This document shows, in pieces, positions 9,682-19,114 of a stretch of DNA of 64,000 nucleotides. Both the position numbers and the translations under genes were made by a program. The DNA is taken from contig NZ_JADPKK010000022.1 in assembly GCF_023073915.1 (NCBI RefSeq), positions 1,674,001 to 1,738,000 on the forward strand. Direction: 5' to 3'. Source of the DNA: Bradyrhizobium sp. 149. GTDB lineage: Bacteria; Pseudomonadota; Alphaproteobacteria; Rhizobiales; Xanthobacteraceae. Positions within the stretch are counted from its first letter, which is position 1. The number at the start of each line of letters is the position of its first letter. The notes under the pieces were generated by a model. That model saw only the letters and a program-made list of their open reading frames with translations. It did no database searches and was not told the DNA's origin.

Positions 9682-11025
9682 ATGAGGAACGACATCACAC
9701 GTCGTGATGCCTTGGCGCTGGGCCTGTCCGCTGCGGCAATCGCGGCAGCCGGTGCTCCGGCGAATGCCCAATCCACGATCAAGGCTGCAGACGTCCCCGC
9801 ACTGAAACTGCCGATCGAAAAAGGCGCATCCCTGCGCATGCTGCGACCGGTCCGCTTCGTCCAGGCCGACGAAGACGTATTCCGCGCCAATGCGGCAAAA
9901 TTCACCAAGGAGACCGGCGTCGAGATCAAGGTCGACTTCGTCGGCTGGGAAGACATCAATCAGCAAACCGCGGTGACCTCGAATTCCGGCGCCGGTCCGG
10001 ACATCATCATCGGCTTTTCCGATGCGCCGCACATCTATGTCGACAAGCTGGTCGAGCTGACCGACGTCGCCGACTATCTCGGCAAGAAATATGGCGGCTG
10101 GCTGCCGCTGGCGCAGCGCTACGGCAAGAAGAACAAGAGCCCCACCTGGATCGGGCTGCCGTTCGGAGCCACCGCGGGTCCCCTGATCTACCGCAAGTCG
10201 ATCCTGCAATCGGTCGGCTTCGACAAGGTGCCGGAAGACCATGCAGGAATCCTCGACCTGTGCCAGAAACTCCAGAAGGCCGGCAAACCGGCGGGCTTCG
10301 CGCTCGGCAATGCCAAGGGCGACGGCAACGGCTTCGCAAGCTGGGCGCTATGGTCGCACAACGCCGCTCTGCTCGACGAAGAGGGCAACGTCGTCATCAA
10401 CAGCAAGGAGACGATCGCCGCACTGAACTGGGTCAAACAGCTTTACCCCACCTTCATCGCCGGCACGACATCCTGGAACGACGTCAGCAACAACCGCGCC
10501 TACGCCGCGCAGGAGATCGCGCTGACCGCCAACGGCGTCTCGCTGTATTTTTCGCTGAAGAACGATCCGGCGACCAAGGCGATCGCCGACGACAGCGAGC
10601 ATCAGCTGTTGCCGAAGGGCTTGGCCAAGGTCTCTCCAATGGCGGGCCTGACGCTGAACGCCATGGTGTTCAAGCACAGCCAGTATCCCAACGCCGCAAA
10701 GGCCTTCCTGCAATATATGCTCGAAAAGGACCAGTACGAGCCATGGCTCAACGCCAACTCCGGCTACTGGTCCCAGCCGCTCGCCGCCTATGCCGAGGCC
10801 GGCGTGTGGTCGCAGGATCCCAAGGTGAAGCTGTTCAAGGACACCATGAACACCACCTATTATGACGGCTACGCGGGCCCGATCTCGACTGCGACCGGCG
10901 CCGTGAGCGCCGACTACGTGCTGATTCAGATGTTCGCGTCCGTCGCGACCGGCGCTGCCACGCCGGAAGCCGCAGCCGCGGAAGCCGAGCAGCGCAGCAA
11001 GCGGTACTTCCGGCGCCAGAAGTAG
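9682..11025 (+). CDS. ABC sugar-type substrate-binding protein, Tat-exported
   Basis: 447 residues, family 1 extracellular solute-binding protein (CUT1-like). The N-terminus NDITRRDALALGLSAAA carries a twin-arginine motif before a hydrophobic core and ends ...APANAQ, so export by Tat is likely. The mature part shows the usual alternation (FTKETGVEIKVDFVGWED, GPDIIIGFSD, WIGLPFGATAGPLIYRKSIL). The start at 9682 is fixed by GGGAGGAACC just upstream and by the Tat motif; a longer frame overlaps the preceding gene. It delivers its ligand to the two permeases encoded next. Ligand identity is not readable from sequence. Confidence 0.92.
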   Translation: MRNDITRRDALALGLSAAAIAAAGAPANAQSTIKAADVPALKLPIEKGASLRMLRPVRFVQADEDVFRANAAKFTKETGVEIKVDFVGWEDINQQTAVTSNSGAGPDIIIGFSDAPHIYVDKLVELTDVADYLGKKYGGWLPLAQRYGKKNKSPTWIGLPFGATAGPLIYRKSILQSVGFDKVPEDHAGILDLCQKLQKAGKPAGFALGNAKGDGNGFASWALWSHNAALLDEEGNVVINSKETIAALNWVKQLYPTFIAGTTSWNDVSNNRAYAAQEIALTANGVSLYFSLKNDPATKAIADDSEHQLLPKGLAKVSPMAGLTLNAMVFKHSQYPNAAKAFLQYMLEKDQYEPWLNANSGYWSQPLAAYAEAGVWSQDPKVKLFKDTMNTTYYDGYAGPISTATGAVSADYVLIQMFASVATGAATPEAAAAEAEQRSKRYFRRQK

Positions 11026-11044
11026 CGCTGAAGATTGAGTGGCT

Positions 11045-11128
11045 GTCATTGCGAGCGCAGCGAAGCAATCCAGAACGTGTCCGCGGAGGCAGTCCGGATG
11101 GCTTCGTCGCTTCGCTCCTCGCAATGAC
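11045..11128. repeat. Intergenic palindromic repeat, family starting GTCATTGCGAG, copy 1
   Basis: The element begins GTCATTGCGAGCGCAGCGAA and ends in the reverse complement CTTCGCTCCTCGCAATGAC. A second, larger copy occurs at 31959-32073 in this window. It sits between a binding-protein gene and its permease genes, where a stem-loop could stabilise the upstream mRNA and lower permease expression. Confidence 0.85.
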
Positions 11129-11157
11129 GGTGTGGTGACGATCAACGACAGGACAAC

Positions 11158-12120
11158 ATGCTGATGTCCGTGACCACCCTCTCCTCCCCCGTACTCGCTC
11201 AGCGGCAGCCGTCGTGGCTGGTACGCCTGTTCGACTACAAGCCGTTCCTGATCGCGATGTGCCTTGCACCCGCGCTCGGGCTGCTCGCGGTGTTCCTGAC
11301 CTATCCGCTCGGCCTCGGCATCTGGCTCGCCTTCACCGATACCACGATCGGCAGAAAAGGCGTCTTCGTCGGCCTGGAGAATTTCCAATATCTGCTTACC
11401 GATCCCCTATGGTGGAACGCGGTGTTCTACAGCGTGGTCTACACTGGGATCGCGACCTTCGGAAAGTTCGCGCTCGGCTTCTGGCTCGCGATGCTGCTCA
11501 ACAACCACTTTCCCTTCAAGAGCCTGCTGCGCGCCATTATCCTGATGCCCTGGATCGTGCCGACAGTCCTTTCGGCGCTCGCGTTCTGGTGGATCTACGA
11601 TCCGCAGTTCTCGATCATCTCCTACCTTCTGGTCGACGTGCTGCACTGGCGCACCACCAATATCGACTTCCTCGGATCGCCCTGGCCGGCGCGCTTCTCG
11701 CTGATCGCCGCCAACATCTGGCGCGGCATCCCCTTCGTCGCGATCTCGCTGCTGGCGGGCCTGCAGACCATTTCGCCCTCGCTCTACGAGGCCGCGATGC
11801 TCGACGGCGCCAGCGCCTGGCAGCGCTTCCGCTACATCACCTTCCCGATGATGATGCCGATCCTCGCCATCGTCATGACCTTCTCGATCATCTTCACCTT
11901 CACCGACTTCCAGCTCGTCTACGCCATCACACGTGGCGGCCCCGGCAACTCAACCCATTTGCTGGCCACGCTGGCCTTCCAGCGCGGCATCGCCGGTGGC
12001 GAGCTCGGCGAAGGTGCGGCCATCGCGGTATCGATGATCCCGTTCCTGGTGTTCGCGACGCTGTTCTCTTATTTCGGCCTGGCGCGCCGCAAATGGCAGC
12101 AGGGAGAGAGCAATGACTGA
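11158..12120 (+). CDS. ABC sugar-type permease, subunit 1 (MalF-like)
   Basis: 320 residues with six predicted membrane helices. The EAA loop that contacts the ATPase reads YEAAMLDGASAWQRFRYITFPMMMP (positions ~219-243, in pieces matching EAA---G---------I-LP). The N-terminus is cytoplasmic. ATG at 11158 follows AGGA by 7 bp; an ATG two codons later is the alternative. It overlaps the next permease by 8 bp, so translation is coupled. No ATPase gene accompanies the cassette. Confidence 0.92.
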   Translation: MLMSVTTLSSPVLAQRQPSWLVRLFDYKPFLIAMCLAPALGLLAVFLTYPLGLGIWLAFTDTTIGRKGVFVGLENFQYLLTDPLWWNAVFYSVVYTGIATFGKFALGFWLAMLLNNHFPFKSLLRAIILMPWIVPTVLSALAFWWIYDPQFSIISYLLVDVLHWRTTNIDFLGSPWPARFSLIAANIWRGIPFVAISLLAGLQTISPSLYEAAMLDGASAWQRFRYITFPMMMPILAIVMTFSIIFTFTDFQLVYAITRGGPGNSTHLLATLAFQRGIAGGELGEGAAIAVSMIPFLVFATLFSYFGLARRKWQQGESND

Positions 12121-13009
12121 TACTGCCGCCCAACCCGCCGCCGTCGCGACGGCCGCACCCGACACCATGTCCTGGGATTCCGGGCTGCGGCGGCTGATGA
12201 TGATCTACCTGCCGCTCGGCTGCTTCGTGCTGATCCTCCTGTTTCCGTTCTACTGGATGGCGATCACGTCATTCAAGCCGAACGCAGAGCTGATGAACTA
12301 CAAGGAGCACAATCCATTCTGGATCTCCTCGCCGACGCTTGCCCACATCAAGCATCTGCTGTTCGACACCGCCTATCCACGCTGGCTGTGGACGACGATG
12401 CTGGTCGCAGTCGGCTCGACCACGCTGTCGCTGATTGCGAGCACGCTGGCCGCCTATGCCATCGAACGCCTGCGCTTTCGCGGCAGCCCCTATGTCGGCC
12501 TGGGCATTTATCTCGCCTATCTCGTGCCGCCGTCGATCCTGTTCATTCCCCTCGCAACCGTGGTCGTGCAGTTCGGCCTGTTCGACAGTCCGCTTGCCCT
12601 GATCCTGGTCTATCCGACCTTCCTGGTGCCGTTCTGCACCTGGCTCCTGATCGGCTATTTCAAGTCGATCCCCTACGAACTCGAGGAATGCGCGCTGGTG
12701 GACGGCGCCACAAGGCTCCAGATCCTGCGCCGGATCACGCTGCCGCTGGCGGTGCCCGGCCTGATCTCGGCCGGCATCTTCTCCTTCACGCTGTCCTGGA
12801 ACGAGTTCATCTACGCGCTCGCCTTCATCCAGAGCGGCGCCAACAAGACGGTCCCGGTCGCGATCCTGACCGAGCTCGTCACCGGCGACGTCTACCAGTG
12901 GGGCGCGTTGATGGCGGGATCGCTGCTCGGCTCGCTGCCGGTTGCGATCTTCTACTCGCTGTTCGTGGATTACTACGTTTCGTCGCTGACGGGCGCGGTA
13001 AAGGAGTAG
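12113..13009 (+). CDS. ABC sugar-type permease, subunit 2 (MalG-like)
   Basis: 298 residues, six membrane helices. The EAA-type loop reads YELEECALVDGATRLQILRR, with LPLAVPG after it, and the C-terminal WNEFIYALAF segment is typical of MalG/UgpE-like subunits. The ATG at 12113 lies inside the end of the previous gene and is preceded by GGGAGAGAG. It pairs with the 11158-12120 product as a heterodimeric channel. The operon ends here without an ABC ATPase; a shared ATPase encoded elsewhere must be assumed. Confidence 0.92.
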   Translation: MTDTAAQPAAVATAAPDTMSWDSGLRRLMMIYLPLGCFVLILLFPFYWMAITSFKPNAELMNYKEHNPFWISSPTLAHIKHLLFDTAYPRWLWTTMLVAVGSTTLSLIASTLAAYAIERLRFRGSPYVGLGIYLAYLVPPSILFIPLATVVVQFGLFDSPLALILVYPTFLVPFCTWLLIGYFKSIPYELEECALVDGATRLQILRRITLPLAVPGLISAGIFSFTLSWNEFIYALAFIQSGANKTVPVAILTELVTGDVYQWGALMAGSLLGSLPVAIFYSLFVDYYVSSLTGAVKE

Positions 13010-13086
13010 TCGGCGGGCGCCTTTACAGGCAACGATCACCTGCATAGGCTCCAGGGCATTGATTTTGATGTTCTGGAGCATTTGAC

Positions 13087-13269
13087 ATGAAGACATTGGC
13101 GTTGACCGTCATCGCAGTTCTGTTTCTCGTCCCCGCTGCGTCCAGCGCACAGGCCCAGACCGGAACCTCGACTGCAACCAAGAAGAGCAGCAAGCAACCA
13201 CAGACCAAAAATCTTCCGCGGTGCAGCCGCGCAATGCAGATGGCCGGCAAGCCGTGTTACGGCGGATAA
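13087..13269 (+). CDS. Small secreted basic peptide, unknown
   Basis: 60 residues with a clear signal peptide (MKTLALTVIAVLFLVPAAS, cleavage near AQA) and a short Lys/Ser/Gln-rich mature part that ends with two cysteines (PRCSRAMQMAGKPCYGG). A GGAG lies 12 bp before the ATG. No family recognised. The signal peptide and the two-cysteine tail make it more than a random frame, but it could be a relic of a longer gene. Confidence 0.5.
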   Translation: MKTLALTVIAVLFLVPAASSAQAQTGTSTATKKSSKQPQTKNLPRCSRAMQMAGKPCYGG

Positions 13270-13454
13270 CGCCACCGGCAAGCGCGTCGACGCGCTCGGC
13301 ACGGTGATGGGACAAGAAGGCGAAGAAGCCGCTCAATGACGGCGTCTACACCTTCCCGTTCTTGACCATCGAGATCGTCCATCGTGTCGCCGAAGCCCAT
13401 ATCATCGTCGGCAACGCCTGGCGTAGCCGGGTGGCGGGCATGACAGCGGAAGGA

Positions 13455-14285
13455 CTATCTGACCGTAAACTCCACCGGGATCGAAAAACGCATCGAGCCG
13501 CTCTTGATCTCGTCCGGGATCGGCGGAAACGGCGAGGCCTGACGGACCATCGACATGGCCTGGGCGTCAAACGCGGCAACACCGGACGAGCCACTGAGCC
13601 GGCTTCCCGTGACCTGCCCGCTACGGCTGACCGTGAAGCTGAGCCTCGCAATGCCGCGCTGGCCGCCACCGCCGGACGGATACTGGTGGAAGCGCATCAA
13701 ATGCGCGCGGACGCGCTGATTATAGGATGCGATCACGGAGGCCACCGCGCCGGCGCTCATCGCGGATGCCATCGGCGCCTCGCGTTCGGCGCGCGGCGGA
13801 GCGCTGGTGCGCGGCGCAGGCATCGCCTCCGATGGCTTCCTGGCCTCGCGACGGACCAGCTTCGGCTTCGCCGGCGCAGGCTTTTCGACCGGCACAATCT
13901 TCGCCGGCTCGGGCGTCGCCGGTGTCGGCTTGAGCTTCTGCTCCGGCGGCGCGACGACGTCGGGCTTCTGCTGCCGCAGCGTCGGTGCGATGGTCTCCTC
14001 GATGGCCTGCCGCTGCAGCGGCTCCGGCGGGGAGGCGTCCGCCTCCTGCATCACCGGTCCCGGCGCTATCTCGTCCTGCACGGATTGCGGCGCCGAGGTC
14101 ACCGGCGCCATGTCGATCATGATCGCCGGCAGGCTGACGCCCTGCTCGGGCTGCGACCTGAGCCAGCTCATGGCAAGAAGCGCGGCCGCGACGTGCAACG
14201 CCACGATCACCGCTGCCGATGCGCCCCATCGTGCGCCCTCGCGCTCGCCGAGTGGCTCGTGCAGGGCAAAGGCGTTCACCGCCAT
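13455..14285 (-). CDS. tonB: TonB energy-transducing protein of the heme-uptake locus
   Basis: 276 residues. One N-terminal membrane helix (about 22-41) carries the His characteristic of TonB anchors (H31). A Pro/Glu/Lys-rich periplasmic spacer (about 50-170) and a C-terminal TonB domain with YPSGGGGQRGIARLSFTV and VEFTVR follow. It passes the proton-motive force from ExbBD to the outer-membrane receptor. The start codon shares one base with the exbD stop (TGATG), so translation is coupled. This is the end of the exbB-exbD-tonB unit beside hmuR, as in the described hmu locus of Bradyrhizobium japonicum. Confidence 0.93.
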   Translation of the reverse strand: MAVNAFALHEPLGEREGARWGASAAVIVALHVAAALLAMSWLRSQPEQGVSLPAIMIDMAPVTSAPQSVQDEIAPGPVMQEADASPPEPLQRQAIEETIAPTLRQQKPDVVAPPEQKLKPTPATPEPAKIVPVEKPAPAKPKLVRREARKPSEAMPAPRTSAPPRAEREAPMASAMSAGAVASVIASYNQRVRAHLMRFHQYPSGGGGQRGIARLSFTVSRSGQVTGSRLSGSSGVAAFDAQAMSMVRQASPFPPIPDEIKSGSMRFSIPVEFTVR

Positions 14286-14731
14286 CAGCTGCGTCCGTCG
14301 AGGCCGACCAGCGCGACCTTCAAATAGCCGGCGTTGCGCAAGGTGTTCATCACCTCCATCAGGTCGCCATAGGAGACGGCCTTGTCGGCGCGCAGATAAA
14401 TCCGCTCCTCCTTGCGGCCCTTGGTGGCGGCATTGAGCGAGGTGCCGAGCGCATCGCGGGCGACGACGTCCTCGCCGACCGCGATCGAGAGATCCGGCTT
14501 CACCGTGAGGAAGACCGGCTTGTCCGGCCGCGGCGCCGGCTCTGCCGCGGTGGCCGGCAGCTCGACGCCGACATCGACGGTGGCAAGTGGGGCGGCCACC
14601 ATGAAGATGATCAGGAGCACCAGCATCACGTCGATGAACGGCGTGACGTTGATCTCATGGGTGACGTCGAGATCACCCGGGTCGCCGCGCTTGAGCGGCG
14701 ATCCCGAACGTGCGCCGAGCTTCGCCGCCAT
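14285..14731 (-). CDS. exbD: ExbD biopolymer transport protein
   Basis: 148 residues, single N-terminal membrane helix and a periplasmic domain. The helix sequence NVTPFIDVMLVLLIIFMV contains the essential membrane Asp (D34), and the domain includes VDVGVELPAT and the later YLRADKAVSYGDLMEVM. It forms the proton-channel motor with ExbB and drives TonB. It begins 3 bp after the exbB stop and its stop overlaps the tonB start by one base, marking a tight operon. Confidence 0.95.
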   Translation of the reverse strand: MAAKLGARSGSPLKRGDPGDLDVTHEINVTPFIDVMLVLLIIFMVAAPLATVDVGVELPATAAEPAPRPDKPVFLTVKPDLSIAVGEDVVARDALGTSLNAATKGRKEERIYLRADKAVSYGDLMEVMNTLRNAGYLKVALVGLDGRS

Positions 14732-14734
14732 GGC

Positions 14735-15511
<777 letters not shown>

Positions 15512-15538
15512 TCCTGATCTCCCGACAGACAGAGAAAG

Positions 15539-16054
15539 CTACGCCGCCGGCTTTGCGGCTGTGCGCTCCGCAAGCTGCCGGAATCGCACAAGTTGGTCCG
15601 CGCGCAGCGCCCGGGTCTCGTCGCGGCCGACGAAGACCTTGAACATGATGCCGCCGTCGGCATTGACGAAGGCGACGAAAGCGGAAGTCTTGCCCATGAA
15701 CGGACGCTCGACGAAAGCAAGAGCCGCGCAGCGCTCATGGCGGAGATGGCCGTGCAGGCCCTTCGGCTGCATCAGGTTGAAATAGCCGCGGCCGATCTCG
15801 CCCGCGGGAATTGCGCCCGTGAATTCGAAGATCGCGTCCTCCGTATGCACGATCAGCGTCACCTCGCCCCATTGTGCGATGTCCTGCATGACGGCGGCGA
15901 AATGCTCGCCGCCACCCATTCGAACCATCAACGGTGGCAGCGCCTCGATCACCACGCGCGGCGTGACCTTGCGCTCGCGCGCGACGTCCTCGATCACCGC
16001 GCCGGGATTGTCCGCCATATACGCCTTGAGATCGGCGAGATCGGTGCTCAGCAT
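15539..16054 (-). CDS. hutX: HutX-family cytosolic heme carrier
   Basis: 171 residues, soluble. The sequence MLSTDLADLKAYMADNPGAV, an HTH-like PRVVIEALP region, then ETLIVHTEDAIFEF-type strand (here EVTLIVHTEDAIFEFTG), GYFNLM and GLHGHL match the HutX/HuvX heme-utilisation carriers. These receive imported heme and pass it to a heme-degrading enzyme. I start at 16054 because AGGAG lies 8 bp upstream; an upstream in-frame start at 16084 would overlap the preceding gene. It sits between the heme oxygenase gene hmuQ and exbB, exactly the context expected for such a chaperone. No HmuS gene was seen in the window. Confidence 0.9.
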   Translation of the reverse strand: MLSTDLADLKAYMADNPGAVIEDVARERKVTPRVVIEALPPLMVRMGGGEHFAAVMQDIAQWGEVTLIVHTEDAIFEFTGAIPAGEIGRGYFNLMQPKGLHGHLRHERCAALAFVERPFMGKTSAFVAFVNADGGIMFKVFVGRDETRALRADQLVRFRQLAERTAAKPAA

Positions 16055-16080
16055 GTCCGGCTCCTTTGGTGCCCGGCTGC

Positions 16081-16413
16081 TCACGCAGCCGCGGCCTTGC
16101 GCTCGCTCTGGATCACCTCGAAGCCTTCGAACTTGGGATGGCCGAGATAGAGGCTCTCACCGGTCGGATTGTCGGCGCGGGCATGAGCACGGCGAAATTG
16201 GTCCGAGCGCGTCCAGGCCTCGAACGCCGCCTTGTCGACCCAGCTGGTGTGCGAGGAATAGAGCGTGTGGTCCTCGGCCTCAGGGCCCTTCAAGAGATGA
16301 AATTCGACGAAGCCCGGCATGCTGCCGAGATAGGATTCGCGGGTGGCCCAGACGGTTTCGAACGCAGTCTCCGCGCCCTTCTTCACCTGGAAGCGATTCA
16401 TGGCGATAAACAT
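16081..16413 (-). CDS. hmuQ: Heme-degrading monooxygenase, IsdG/HmuQ type
   Basis: 110 residues with the antibiotic-biosynthesis-monooxygenase (ABM) ferredoxin-like fold. The three residues needed in IsdG-type heme oxygenases are at nearly the same numbers: Asn6 (MNRFQV), Trp67 (FEAWTRS) and His77 (RRAHARA), the last being the heme ligand. It would open the heme ring to release iron in the cytosol. HmuQ and HmuD of Bradyrhizobium japonicum are experimentally established members of this group. Location in the hmu locus favours HmuQ, though naming between Q and D rests on context. GGAGAG precedes the ATG at 16413. The hmuR stop is 99 bp upstream. Confidence 0.92.
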   Translation of the reverse strand: MFIAMNRFQVKKGAETAFETVWATRESYLGSMPGFVEFHLLKGPEAEDHTLYSSHTSWVDKAAFEAWTRSDQFRRAHARADNPTGESLYLGHPKFEGFEVIQSERKAAAA

Positions 16414-16512
16414 ATAAGTCTCTCCTTCTCATCAAGACGAAAACGCGGCGGAGCCGCGCTGGAGCATCAGCGCGGTCCGGCGGATATTGAGGGTGTGGCG
16501 ACGCCCTGCGGC

Positions 16513-18858
16513 TTACGCACCTCCAAAGTGGATCTTCAGGCCGGCCTTGTAGACCCTGCCCGGCCCCGGGCTCGACCACAGCACGTCGTTCTGCGTGGTG
16601 CCGTCGGTCGAGCTGCCGGGAATGGCGTAGGGCCGGTAGTACTGGTTCAAGAGGTTGTCGATCGAGGCCGAGAACACGATGTCTCTGGTCGCGTTGTAGG
16701 TCAGGTACAGGTTGACCAACTCGTATCCGGTCGCGGGCAGATAGCCGGCGGGCACGTCGTTGTTGGGACCGAACGAGGCCCACTGCGCCGTCAGGATCAG
16801 GGAGCGATCGAGCAGGCGGACGCCGCCGGTGGTGACGACCTTGCGCGGGGTGATGGTCGCAAGCCCGACATTGGTCGCGGCGTTCTTGCCCTGGATGTAG
16901 TGCCCGGCGACACCGACGAACCAGTTGCCGGCGTCGTACATGGTCTCCGCCTCGAAGCCCTGGATGCGGGCCTGCGCGATGTTCTGGTACTGGTAGTACT
17001 GGCTGAGTAAACCGAACGGCGTCGCAACCGGCGTCGAAGGAACAAGGTCGATGTAGTCGCTGACGTCATTGCGGAACAGGTTGATCTTGCCGCGGAACGA
17101 GTCGGACGCGGCGAAGATGCCGTCATATTTCAGATTGAAGCCGACTTCCTTGTTCTTGCCGACCTCGGGACGAAGGTTCGGGTTGGGCAGGAAGCAGAAC
17201 AGGCCGCTGGTCCCGTCGGGGCAGGGAAAGAAGGCCGGTCCGCCGCCGGTCGCATGCGCGCCCGAGATCACGGTTTCTGTGATCGATGGGGCGCGATAGC
17301 CTTCGGCGTAGCTGACATAAGGTTGGAAGCCGGCCACCGGCGTGACGCCAAGGGTGATCTTCGGCGAAAAGCGGTCGCCACCGGTGCTGGTATTGCCTGA
17401 CTGCAGATTATAACGGTCATAACGAATTGCGCTCACCGCCTCGAACCAAGTGCCGTAGTTCTGCTTCAGTTGCAGGAAGCCGCCCGACACGGTGCGGATG
17501 CCGCTTGGCGTGGTGATGTTGGAGTTACCGCGGCTGTCGGTCGTGACGACGTCGTCCTGGAATGCGTCAACGCCGTAAGTCAGCGCATTGCGCCAGTCGC
17601 CGACATTGAAGCGCGTGGTGTTGTTGGCATCGACGCCGTAGGTATTGAGGACATAGCCGCGCTTGTCGCCGACGCAGCCAGAGACGTTGTTACCGAAGCC
17701 GCCGTTGCAATAGGCCGACGGCGTGGTGCCATAGTGATAGGCCTTGGTCTGGTCGTTATCAGTGCGATTGCCGTAGACCGACATATGCCAGTCGAACAGA
17801 TTGTCGCTCGGCAACGCATAGTTCCAGGTGATGGTGCCGGTGTAGTTCTTGGCATCGGACGCATAGACCGACGAACCGCGATTCAAGGCGACCAACGCAG
17901 GGGTTGTCGTCGCGCCCCTGTTGAACTGGCCGATATCGTATTGATAGTCCTGGAAGATGGCACCGAACTTGACCTCGTGGCCGAGGGCGGGACGCACCGT
18001 GAGCTTCATCAGGCCGCTCTCGACCTGGTTGCCGGTGTTGCCGATCTCGGTGCCGTTGCCGTCCTTGTAATTGCCCTGCGTGCGGTAGACCGCACCGCCA
18101 AAGATATCGACATCAGGCGTGGCGCGTACACCGCCGAATACCGAACCAAGGCCGCGGTTGTTGTTGGAGCCGTACGAGCCGGAGAGATCGAGGCCCCAGC
18201 GCTCGCCGGGGCGCAGCACGTCTTCGATATCCTTGGTGCGGAACGAGACAAGGCCGCCGATCGCACCGGAGCCGTAGATGTTGGCGGTCGGACCGCGCAC
18301 GACATCGACGCCGCCGATCAATTCAGGATCGAGGAAGAACGAGCCGTTGGCGTTGTGCCCGGTGCGCTGGTAGTTCTGCCGCGCCCCGTCGACGACCACG
18401 GCGACGCGCCCGAAATCCTGCAGGCCACGGACGTTGATGACGGTCGCGGGATCGTCGCCGCGCTCCTGGAACGACACGCCGGGCACGGCATAGAAGACAT
18501 CCGACAGCCGGTTTGGCTGGAGACCCTGGATCTTGTCGAGCGAAACGGAGCTGACCGGTGCGAGCGCATCGATTGCGCGCTCCGGAGTCTTGGTTGCCGC
18601 GACCGTGATGGTGTCGAGCGTCTGCACCGGCGCGGTACCGCCGGTCTGGGCGCGGGCATTCATGACATCGGGCGCCGCCTGCTGCGCGACCGGCGGCTTG
18701 GCCTGCTTGCGTTTTGCCTGTTTCGGCCGCTCGGGCGACACACTTTCGGCTTGCGTCGGAGCAGTCTGCGCAAGACCGCTCTCCGTCACCAATGCCGCAA
18801 TTGAAACCACCGACGCGCCCAAAATAAGGGCGCGCGAATACCTAGCCCCGTCAGCCAT
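16513..18858 (-). CDS. hmuR: TonB-dependent outer-membrane heme receptor
   Basis: 781 residues. Order: signal peptide (RALILGASVVSIAALVTESGLAQ), a Gln/Pro/Lys-rich spacer containing RPKQAKRKQAKPP, TonB box/plug domain (TITVAATKTPERAIDAL onward; NVRGLQDFGRVAVVVDGARQ), then a 22-strand barrel ending in FGGA. The heme receptor marks are present: YRAP (in place of FRAP), NPNL in FLPNPNLRPEVGK, and a His between them (SGAHATG), the likely heme-binding residue. It imports heme using ExbBD-TonB encoded downstream. ATG 18858 is chosen over a TTG at 18915, since it leaves a normal signal peptide. Transcription is probably iron-controlled from the divergent promoter region. Confidence 0.93.
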   Translation of the reverse strand: MADGARYSRALILGASVVSIAALVTESGLAQTAPTQAESVSPERPKQAKRKQAKPPVAQQAAPDVMNARAQTGGTAPVQTLDTITVAATKTPERAIDALAPVSSVSLDKIQGLQPNRLSDVFYAVPGVSFQERGDDPATVINVRGLQDFGRVAVVVDGARQNYQRTGHNANGSFFLDPELIGGVDVVRGPTANIYGSGAIGGLVSFRTKDIEDVLRPGERWGLDLSGSYGSNNNRGLGSVFGGVRATPDVDIFGGAVYRTQGNYKDGNGTEIGNTGNQVESGLMKLTVRPALGHEVKFGAIFQDYQYDIGQFNRGATTTPALVALNRGSSVYASDAKNYTGTITWNYALPSDNLFDWHMSVYGNRTDNDQTKAYHYGTTPSAYCNGGFGNNVSGCVGDKRGYVLNTYGVDANNTTRFNVGDWRNALTYGVDAFQDDVVTTDSRGNSNITTPSGIRTVSGGFLQLKQNYGTWFEAVSAIRYDRYNLQSGNTSTGGDRFSPKITLGVTPVAGFQPYVSYAEGYRAPSITETVISGAHATGGGPAFFPCPDGTSGLFCFLPNPNLRPEVGKNKEVGFNLKYDGIFAASDSFRGKINLFRNDVSDYIDLVPSTPVATPFGLLSQYYQYQNIAQARIQGFEAETMYDAGNWFVGVAGHYIQGKNAATNVGLATITPRKVVTTGGVRLLDRSLILTAQWASFGPNNDVPAGYLPATGYELVNLYLTYNATRDIVFSASIDNLLNQYYRPYAIPGSSTDGTTQNDVLWSSPGPGRVYKAGLKIHFGGA

Positions 18859-18948
18859 ATCAGCCCCAGCCTGCACTTCACTTTTTGGAGTCTTTTGGCT
18901 GGCGTGCGTTCGCAACGCGAACGACTGGCTGGCTGATTTTCACAAGAC

Positions 18949-18965
18949 GCGGACAAGCTGTCCGC
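18949..18965. promoter_or_regulatory. Short perfect inverted repeat in the hmuR leader
   Basis: GCGGACA-AGC-TGTCCGC, 7-bp arms around 3 bases, about 85-90 bp before the hmuR start. It could be an operator or a small hairpin; no matching regulator is recognised. Confidence 0.4.
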
Positions 18966-19019
18966 TGCCATATTTGGTTACGTGGCAACACTTCGACGGT
19001 CAATGACATCAGGCTGCAG

Positions 19020-19036
19020 TTTATATCGATTGTAAA
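19020..19036. promoter_or_regulatory. Candidate Irr (ICE) operator between hmuR and hemP
   Basis: TTTATATCGATTGTAAA is an imperfect palindrome (TTTA ... TAAA) in the 256-bp divergent region. It agrees with the Irr-box consensus as I recall it (TTTAGAAT-N2-TTCTAAA) at 11 of 15 defined positions. In Bradyrhizobium japonicum an iron control element bound by Irr is known to control hmuR, so position fits well. The exact consensus was recalled from memory. Confidence 0.5.
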
Positions 19037-19114
19037 TCGTCGTCGTTGGAAAGCGCTTCACGCCGCCTATACAAGCAGGACGCATCTGAAATTCGAAGGC
19101 GCATCGCACTTATC

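Noticed and set aside
13346-13454. Possible decayed coding sequence between the small secreted peptide and tonB
   Set aside because: Short open stretches on both strands look weakly protein-like but no family could be named, so it is not reported as a pseudogene.
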